A DNA stretch of 7,085 bases from Actinomycetota bacterium (GTDB lineage Bacteria; Actinomycetota; Thermoleophilia; RBG-16-64-13), in contig JAMDDA010000102.1 in assembly GCA_023488925.1 (NCBI GenBank), positions 1 through 7,085 of the forward strand, given 5' to 3'. Positions 1 through 4,053 of the stretch are shown in pieces. The position numbers were made by a program, and so were the translations under genes. Each line of letters opens with the position of its first letter. Within the stretch, counting starts at the first letter, position 1. The notes beneath the pieces were generated by a model that made no database searches, was not told the origin of the DNA, and saw nothing but the letters and a program-made list of their open reading frames with translations.

Positions 1-539
1 AGCCGGGGCAGCCGCGCCCGGTGGATGTGGGGGAGGTGGTCCAGGGTCTGGAGCCCCTCCTCCGCCGGGTGCTGCCCCCGAGCGTGGATCTCCAGGTGGA
101 GGGGGCCCGGGCGCTGTGGCTCACGCAGGCCGATCCCGGGCAGCTGGAGCAGGTGCTCCTCAACCTGGCCCTGAACGCCCGGGATGCCATGCCGAGAGGG
201 GGGCCCCTGCGCCTGAGCCTGCGCAACGTGCACCTCGATCAAACCCAGGCTCAGCGGGTGGCCGGCCTCCGGGCCGGCGACTACGTCTCCATCCAGGTGG
301 CCGACGCCGGGGAGGGCATACGCCCGGAGATCAAGGCGCGCCTCTTCGAGCCCTTCTTCAGCACCAAGGCGGAGGGGCAGGGTACGGGGCTCGGCCTCAC
401 CGTGGTGTACGGCATCGTCAGCGCCGCCGGGGGCGGCATCGCCGTGGAGAGCACCCCGGGCCGGGGAGCCACCTTCACCGTCTACCTGCCGCGGGTCGAG
501 GCCGGCCCCCGGGGGCGCTGCCCCCGGGGGCCGGCCTGA
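1..539 (+). CDS. Sensor histidine kinase, C-terminal ATPase domain (5' partial)
   Basis: This is the ATP-binding (HATPase_c) half of a two-component sensor kinase; in the family it transfers phosphate from ATP to a conserved histidine and then to a response regulator. The reading frame is open from base 3, so the sensor and dimerisation/His-box parts lie to the left of the window. Visible boxes, in order: an N box (NLALNARDAMP), G1 (DAGEG), an F box (LFEPFFSTK) and G2 (GTGLGL followed by TVVYGIV), then a closing strand with PGRGATFTVYLPRV. The spacing is that of the PAS-linked or hybrid kinases common in environmental bacteria. The protein stops about 13 residues after the ATPase fold with no receiver domain. 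Those last residues (EAGPRGRCPRGPA) are encoded by a perfect GC hairpin and look like added sequence rather than family sequence. The domain call is firm; the stimulus and partner are unknown. The gene converges on the minus-strand operon to its right. Confidence 0.93.
   Translation, partial: PGQPRPVDVGEVVQGLEPLLRRVLPPSVDLQVEGARALWLTQADPGQLEQVLLNLALNARDAMPRGGPLRLSLRNVHLDQTQAQRVAGLRAGDYVSIQVADAGEGIRPEIKARLFEPFFSTKAEGQGTGLGLTVVYGIVSAAGGGIAVESTPGRGATFTVYLPRVEAGPRGRCPRGPA
499..537. repeat. Perfect 18-bp GC hairpin overlapping the kinase stop; possible terminator
   Basis: Positions 499-516 and 520-537 are exact reverse complements (18 bp) separated by a 3-nt loop (GCT). All pairs except the outermost A-T are G-C. 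Each arm also contains the self-complementary run CCCCCGGGGG. The structure covers the last 12 codons of the kinase and the first base of its TGA. It lies between two converging genes and could end transcription from both sides. No T-run follows on either strand, so it is not a textbook intrinsic terminator; U-tract-free GC hairpins have been proposed to act as terminators in some high-GC bacteria. It could also be the relic of a small palindromic repeat. Confidence 0.75.
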
Positions 540-589
540 ATGCATGCCGCACAATGCCATGCCGTGTCGAAACCAATGCGACCGCGACC

Positions 590-718
590 TTACTCGGCCT
601 CCTCCGCCTCACGCGGCCCAGCCAAGCCCATGCACCCGCAGTCGCATCCACCGGTCGGCGGCGTGGGTCCGCCTTCCCGGCCGGTTTCCGCAGATGTGTC
701 CTCGTGATCCGTCTTCAT
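590..718 (-). CDS. Small Cys-x-Cys-x-Cys protein (42 aa), unknown function
   Basis: An ATG at 718 opens a 42-codon frame ending in TAA at 590-592. The start is preceded by AGGAGGT (727-733) at good spacing, the strongest ribosome binding site in the window, which is the main argument that this is a real gene. The peptide is hydrophilic and acidic at both ends (MKTDHEDTSAE at the start, REAEEAE at the end). Its centre is rich in Gly and Pro and carries GGCDCGCMG, with cysteines at residues 25, 27 and 29. There is no signal peptide or membrane segment, so it should be cytoplasmic. It sits 47 nt after the sigma factor stop on the same strand, probably the last gene of that operon, in the place where an anti-sigma gene often lies. 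Its size and sequence do not match a zinc-finger anti-sigma domain. A CxCxC cluster could bind a soft metal or act as a redox thiol; this is inference. No family is recognised. Confidence 0.6.
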   Translation of the reverse strand: MKTDHEDTSAETGREGGPTPPTGGCDCGCMGLAGPREAEEAE

Positions 719-726
719 CGGTTTTC

Positions 727-733
727 ACCTCCT
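727..733 (-). promoter_or_regulatory. Strong ribosome binding site of the 42-aa gene
   Basis: On the minus strand this reads AGGAGGT, close to the full anti-Shine-Dalgarno complement, 8 nt before the ATG at 718. It lies in the short gap after the sigma factor stop and supports independent translation of the small protein. Confidence 0.65.
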
Positions 734-765
734 CGCACACTCGCCTTGTCTCCCGCCTGCCCCGC

Positions 766-1401
766 TCAGGGCGCCCGCAGTACCTGCCCGCAGCGGCAGG
801 CAGCTTCCCCGCAGCGGGCCACGAGAGCCTCCACGTCGGGATCTATCGTCGCCGCCTGCCTGAGCACCTCTCTGGCCGCCCCTTGGAGTTTCCGCCTCAG
901 GCGCCGGCGCCCCTCGTGCAGCCGGCTCCGCACCAAGGCCTCGGGCACGTTCAGCAGCTCGCTGATCTCCCGATACGAGCTGCCGAGGAGGTAGTGGAGG
1001 TAGAGGGGGAGCCGGTAGTTCTCGGGGAGATTCGCGAGGGAGCGATGGACGAGATCCCTGAGCACCAAAGTGTTGCTCTCCTCGAGGGGCGGCGAGGTGT
1101 ACTCGGCCACTTCTCCGGCCGATACGCCCTCTCGCCCCCGGGCTTCCCGCAGGGCCATGAGGCTCGTGTTCCGGGCCACCTGCCGCAGCCAGGGCCAGAA
1201 GCCTTCCGGGCTCCGCAGCTCGTCGAGGTGAACGAACGCCCGGAGAAAGGTCTCCTGGACGAGGTCCTCGGCCAGACAGGTCTCCCGGACGTACCCGGCG
1301 CACACGCGGAGAACGGCGCCGTAGTAGTGACGGACCAGGCGGGCGAAGGCCTCGATTTCGCCCCGCTGGGCCGCGCACACCATCTCCTCTAGGTCGGCCA
1401 T
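766..1401 (-). CDS. ECF-type RNA polymerase sigma factor with cysteine-rich C-terminus
   Basis: This is a 211-residue sigma-70 family protein with only regions 2 and 4, the ECF layout; it would direct core RNA polymerase to a dedicated set of promoters. Region 2 covers roughly residues 14-85 (EAFARLVRHYYGAVL, then AEDLVQETFLRAF and the WLRQVARNTSLMALRE helix). Region 4 covers roughly 119-172 (LANLPENYRLPLYLHYL, with the helix-turn-helix SYREISELLNVPEALVRSRL). After region 4 there are about 39 further residues ending in CGEAACRCG, with cysteines 197, 202 and 204. The ATG at 1401 was chosen because MADLEE begins the conserved fold, AAGGGGGGA precedes it by 7 nt, and it overlaps the dehydrogenase stop by 13 nt, implying translational coupling. 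No anti-sigma gene adjoins it. CorE-type (ECF44) sigma factors are known to use a C-terminal Cys-rich domain to sense metals; the tail here is much shorter, so that is an analogy and not an assignment. Confidence 0.92.
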   Translation of the reverse strand: MADLEEMVCAAQRGEIEAFARLVRHYYGAVLRVCAGYVRETCLAEDLVQETFLRAFVHLDELRSPEGFWPWLRQVARNTSLMALREARGREGVSAGEVAEYTSPPLEESNTLVLRDLVHRSLANLPENYRLPLYLHYLLGSSYREISELLNVPEALVRSRLHEGRRRLRRKLQGAAREVLRQAATIDPDVEALVARCGEAACRCGQVLRAP

Positions 1402-2531
1402 GGTGCCGTCCCCCCTTGGCTGAGAAGCATTCCCGCTACGTCGAGGCTGAGGATCTCTGTGGTCTTGTAGTGGAGGGTGAGGCCGCGGGCATCCCGGTAA
1501 CGGCGCTCCAGGGGGAGCTCCTGGCAATAACCGTGGCCGCCGCACACCTGGATAGCTCGATCGGCCACCCGGACCGCCGCTTCGCTCACAAACCGCTTGC
1601 TTTGCGAAGCAAGGAGTGCGGTCTGAGGGGGCGATTCACGAGCCCGGGTGACGGCGCCCCACAGTAGCGCGCGCGAAGCAGCTACCAACCCGTCCATCTC
1701 CCCGATCATCAGCCTCACCGCCTGCTGCTCCCCGATGGGGGTGCCCTGGATCGTGCGTTCCCGGGCGTGCCGCAGGGCTGCCTCGAAACAAGCCTCCGCC
1801 AGCCCGAGGGATACAGCGGCCGCCCCAAAGAAAGCGTACTCGATGAGGGCTCTTTTCAGTACCTCCATCCCTTGCCCCAACTGTCCCACCACCTGATTCC
1901 GGGGAACGACGCACTCCGCGAAGACGATCTCGCAGCTGGCCACCCCGTTGAGTCCCATGCGGCGGTCAAGGTGCGAGCGCACAAGACCGGGCGCAGACTC
2001 GTCTATCGCGAGCACGGAGAACAGGTTCTCCTCGGAGCGCACCAGCGCCAGGATGACCTCTGCCTCCGAACCATTTGTCACGAAGAACTTGGAACCATGA
2101 ACAACCAGATCCTCCCCACTGTTCTCGACCCGCGTGGTGATGGCGGCCGACATGACGCCGGAATCGGGCTCATGCACGGCGAAGGCTCCGACAGCACCAG
2201 CGGCAAGGGCGGGGAGATAGCGTCCCGCCAGGGCTTCTGAGGCAAAGGCGTCGAGGGCGCGACAGACGGAGCTGTGGGCGACAAAGGAGAGGGCAAGCGA
2301 GGCGGAGACCCGAGCAAGCTCATAGGCAACCAGGACGAGCGCTGCCGGGTCCCCACCCATGCCCCCGAGCGGAGGCGGGCAGGCCACGGCCCAAAGGCCG
2401 CTGTCGGCGAGGGCGGCTACGGCTCCCCGGGAGAAGACCTCCGCCATCACTCCTTCGGGGGCGCTCGCCTCTCGCAGTTCCTCGGCCACGCTTCGTGCCA
2501 GCCCCTGTAGGAGCCGTTGTTCTTGCCGCAT
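1389..2531 (-). CDS. Acyl-CoA dehydrogenase-like flavoprotein lacking the usual catalytic Glu
   Basis: This 380-residue protein has the normal length and order of the acyl-CoA dehydrogenase family, FAD enzymes that oxidise acyl-CoA thioesters at the alpha-beta bond. Visible landmarks: CPPPLGGMGGDP near residue 52, HEPDSGVMSA near 120 (usually TEPxAGSD), SKFFVTNG near 147, a middle-domain MGLNGVASCEIVFAECVVP near 192-210, GEQQAVRLMIGEMDG near 267-281, and QVCGGHGYCQELPLERRYRDAR near 328-349. The C-terminal IYEGTTEI motif reads LHYKTTEI, so the general-base glutamate position appears to be tyrosine (residue 355). The alternative glutamate position used by isovaleryl- and long-chain enzymes does not obviously hold Glu either. 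ATG 2531 is preferred: GGAGGG lies 8 nt upstream and the ATG overlaps an upstream stop as TGATG. A GTG at 2534 is the alternative and would add one residue. Its 3' end overlaps the sigma factor gene. The fold is sure; dehydrogenase activity is doubtful. Confidence 0.93.
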   Translation of the reverse strand: MRQEQRLLQGLARSVAEELREASAPEGVMAEVFSRGAVAALADSGLWAVACPPPLGGMGGDPAALVLVAYELARVSASLALSFVAHSSVCRALDAFASEALAGRYLPALAAGAVGAFAVHEPDSGVMSAAITTRVENSGEDLVVHGSKFFVTNGSEAEVILALVRSEENLFSVLAIDESAPGLVRSHLDRRMGLNGVASCEIVFAECVVPRNQVVGQLGQGMEVLKRALIEYAFFGAAAVSLGLAEACFEAALRHARERTIQGTPIGEQQAVRLMIGEMDGLVAASRALLWGAVTRARESPPQTALLASQSKRFVSEAAVRVADRAIQVCGGHGYCQELPLERRYRDARGLTLHYKTTEILSLDVAGMLLSQGGTAPWPT

Positions 2532-2677
2532 CACGTGATCCCTCCGCCGGTGATGCAGTTAGCCTCTCTCCCATAGAAGATGCAGCCGCCGGACAGAAAG
2601 TTTGGCCCTTTGCGACCCATCTGGACAGCAGTTGACCGGACGCGCTCATCCGAGCTCCCTACGGCGGCCGGGGATGA
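2531..2677 (-). pseudogene. 3' remnant of a gene truncated by the IS (48 codons left)
   Basis: On the minus strand a frame that starts inside the left end of the IS runs 48 codons and ends in a TGA (2531-2533) that shares its A with the dehydrogenase ATG (TGATG). This is the typical junction of two co-translated genes, so the stretch is best read as the surviving C-terminus of the gene that originally preceded the dehydrogenase. The readable part includes RSTAVQMGRKGPNFLSGG, then CIFYGREANCITGGGIT and the stop. The ending faintly recalls the C-terminal IFxGxxLLTT strand of BioB-like radical SAM enzymes, but this is too weak to name a family. There is no start codon, and the rest of the gene is not found on the other side of the IS. 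Another overlapping frame on the same strand (ATG at 2649) is open here but continues as a shadow of the dehydrogenase. Confidence 0.5.
2540..2545 (-). promoter_or_regulatory. Ribosome binding site deciding the dehydrogenase start
   Basis: GGAGGG on the minus strand lies 8 nt before the ATG at 2531 and 5 nt before the GTG at 2534. The spacing and the TGATG overlap favour the ATG. The site lies inside the 3' end of the truncated upstream gene. Confidence 0.6.
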
Positions 2678-2697
2678 TTAGCCCGAATCCACCGATC
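2676..2697 (+). repeat. Left terminal inverted repeat of the IS
   Basis: The core CCCGAATCCACCGATC at 2682-2697 matches the reverse complement of the right-end core at 15 of 16 positions. Over 22 nt, 18 positions match. The exact outer boundary is uncertain by a few bases. Confidence 0.75.
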
Positions 2698-2727
2698 GTC
2701 CGGGCAGAAATCAGGTAGCAGAAAGAA

Positions 2728-2800
2728 GACAAGTGCCCTCTTTCCTGGGAGAATGTGAGCTACGAAACACCACATCAACCCCGAGAGAAGGGCACTTGTC
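2728..2800 (+). promoter_or_regulatory. Long-range hairpin over the transposase translation start
   Basis: GACAAGTGCCCT (2728-2739) is exactly complementary to AGGGCACTTGTC (2789-2800). The right arm contains the likely start codon TTG (2796-2798) and its weak purine-rich ribosome binding site. In a transcript entering from outside the element both arms would be present and could hide the start. A transcript starting between the arms would escape. This mirrors known protection of IS10 and IS50 against read-through transcripts; its use here is inference. Confidence 0.5.
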
Positions 2801-3816
2801 AGAGGCAATCCTCCCACAGTCTCTCCCGCCTGTGAGTAGGCTCTTCTGATCGGCAGGCCGTGGCGAACGCGGGGCTGGTTCTGTCGGCGACGCTCGCAGA
2901 GAAACTCGGGGTGCGGGATCTGATCGACGAGCACGTCCGTCTTGGAGGCCGCGCCGGTTCGGGCAACGCCGGGGGGAAGGGGATGACCCTCATCTTCTCC
3001 GCCCTGGCCGGGGGTGACTCCAGCGACGACGCGGGCCTCCTGCGCGCGGGTACGGGGGGCCGGGGCCACCGGGGAGCTCACCCTGCGGACCGACTCCGGC
3101 TTCTACAACAAGAAGGTGGTGGAGGCCTGCCGGCAAAGGAAGGTGCGCTTCTCCATCACTATGCGCATCCACAAGAAGCCGCGGGCGGGGATCGCCGCTT
3201 TGCCCGAGGAGGCCCGGCAGGAGATTCCCTACTTCCTGCCCGGAGCCGGGGTGGCCGAGATCTCCCACACCCCCTTTGGCAAGAAGGGCACCCCGGTCAG
3301 GCTCATCGTGCGCCGGACTCCGCCCACTCCCGGGAGCCAGCTGGCCCTCTTTACCACTCACGACTACCACGCCTTCATCTCAGACCGGGAGGGGGAGACA
3401 TCTGTTCAGCTGTCGTGACTATCATGCAGTCGCCTTCATCTCAGACCGGGAGGGGGAGACCCTTACCCTGGAAGCCGACCACCGCCGCCACGCCAAGATC
3501 GAGAACCCAGATCCGGGATCTCAAATACGGGGTGGGCTTGAACCACCTGCCCTCGGACAAGTTCGGGACCAACGCCACCTGGCTCGCCTTCCCAGTCATC
3601 GCTCACAACCTGGGGTTGTGGGTGAACTCCCTCGGACTCGGGGGGGCGCCCCTACGTATGAACACCTTCGAGCACCGCTACCTGGCCCTGCCCGGCCGGC
3701 TCACGCGCCCGGCCCGGCGCTTCTTGCTCTCCCTGCCAGTCGCCTGGCCTTGGCGGGAGACCTTCACGGCCGCCCTTGCCCGTCTGCGGGCCTTGCCGCC
3801 ACCCCTCGCCGCCTGA
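2796..3816 (+). pseudogene. IS1380-family transposase, deleted and frameshifted
   Basis: The DDE transposase is spread over several frames. The likely N-terminus begins at TTG 2796 (LSEAILPQSLPPVSRLF) and loses frame near 2845. It continues as DRQAVANAGLVLSATLAEK and NAGGKGMTLIFSALAGGDSSDDAGLLRAG up to about 3050. There it jumps to GAGATGELTLRTDSGFYNKK in the next frame, so roughly 130 codons of the usual protein, including the first catalytic Asp region, are missing. The second catalytic Asp is in RTDSGF (3092-3094). At about 3400-3430 a partial duplication shifts frame again (DYHAVAFISDREGETL). An extra base near 3502, in place of the usual EN-x-IRDLKYG, restores frame 1 for IRDLKYGVGLNHLPS through to the stop at 3816. 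C-terminal family motifs such as YLALPGRLTRPARRFLL are well kept. The protein is certainly non-functional. Confidence 0.88.
3370..3460 (+). repeat. Exact 30-bp direct repeat inside the transposase relic
   Basis: The 30 bases at 3370-3399 recur exactly at 3431-3460 (start CGCCTTCATCTC, end GGGGGAGAC), 61 nt apart. Both encode the transposase segment AFISDREGET, in frames that differ by one. Each copy is preceded by codons for DYHA, written GAC TAC CAC GCC in the first copy and GAC TAT CAT GCA in the second. The duplication introduces a stop at 3416-3418 in the frame used by the first copy. Confidence 0.9.
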
Positions 3817-3916
3817 GGGCGGACTCCAAACCAGAACAAGCGTGGGGCGAAGGGGCGCAAGCAGCCCCTAAAATCAGAGCACCCATCCGCTTTCCCTGTT
3901 CAGAGCCACCTGTCCG

Positions 3917-3940
3917 GTTCCCGGCGACCCAAACGGGAAC
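3917..3940. repeat. Small hairpin in the 3' non-coding part of the IS
   Basis: GTTCCCG (3917-3923) pairs with CGGGAAC (3934-3940) around a 10-nt loop. No T-run follows. It may end transposase transcription, but the stem is short and chance cannot be excluded. Confidence 0.3.
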
Positions 3941-3957
3941 TTCACCCTAGTTCCCCT

Positions 3958-3974
3958 GCCCGCGCGACGCGGGC
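3958..3974. repeat. 7-bp GC hairpin near the right end of the IS
   Basis: GCCCGCG (3958-3964) and CGCGGGC (3968-3974) form a perfect stem with a 3-nt CGA loop, about 40 nt inside the right inverted repeat. It also lies downstream of the minus-strand DUF499 gene, so it could act as a terminator for either side. No T-run is present. Confidence 0.35.
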
Positions 3975-4013
3975 ATACACGGGCCGGATGAATCGGCGGG
4001 AAGGGACGACAGG

Positions 4014-4035
4014 GATCGGTGGACTCGGGTTTAGC
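4014..4035 (-). repeat. Right terminal inverted repeat of the IS
   Basis: Reading GATCGGTGGACTCGGG from 4014, it is the reverse complement of the left-end core with one mismatch over 16 positions and 18 of 22 matches overall. It ends 18 nt before the stop codon of the DUF499 gene. Confidence 0.75.
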
Positions 4036-4053
4036 ACGCTTGCGACGCTCCCA

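Larger units (their letters stand above)
2676..4035 (+). mobile_element. Degenerate IS1380-family insertion sequence
   Basis: The element is bounded by imperfect inverted repeats (2676-2697 and 4014-4035, 18 of 22 positions matching) and contains one broken IS1380-type transposase on the plus strand. Its present length is about 1.36 kb. Adding back roughly 130 missing transposase codons gives about 1.7 kb, near the usual size of this family. No duplicated target site is visible: the bases outside the left end (GGGAT) and the right end (ACGCT) differ. About 200 bp between the transposase stop and the right repeat contain no gene, only two small hairpins. The element cannot move by itself. It separates a truncated gene on the left from the DUF499 gene on the right. 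Confidence 0.85.

Noticed and set aside
541..575. Repeated GCATGCC/CCATGCC motifs after the kinase stop
   Set aside because: They are too short and imperfect to support an operator or repeat call.
116..994. Long plus-strand open frame crossing the kinase end and the sigma factor region
   Set aside because: It is out of frame with the kinase, antisense to the sigma gene and compositionally biased (Arg/Gly/Pro runs). It is a GC-driven shadow.
544..1392. Long plus-strand open frame opposite the sigma factor
   Set aside because: It lies antisense to a clear sigma-70 protein and has no family motif.
2320..2649. Minus-strand frame with ATG at 2649 extending into the dehydrogenase gene
   Set aside because: It continues in the wrong frame through the dehydrogenase and turns into Arg/Gly-rich shadow sequence. 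The 48-codon frame with the TGATG junction is the better reading.
2845..3510. Programmed frameshifting or recoding of the transposase
   Set aside because: Several independent frame changes plus a large deletion and a duplication indicate decay; IS1380 transposases are single-frame.
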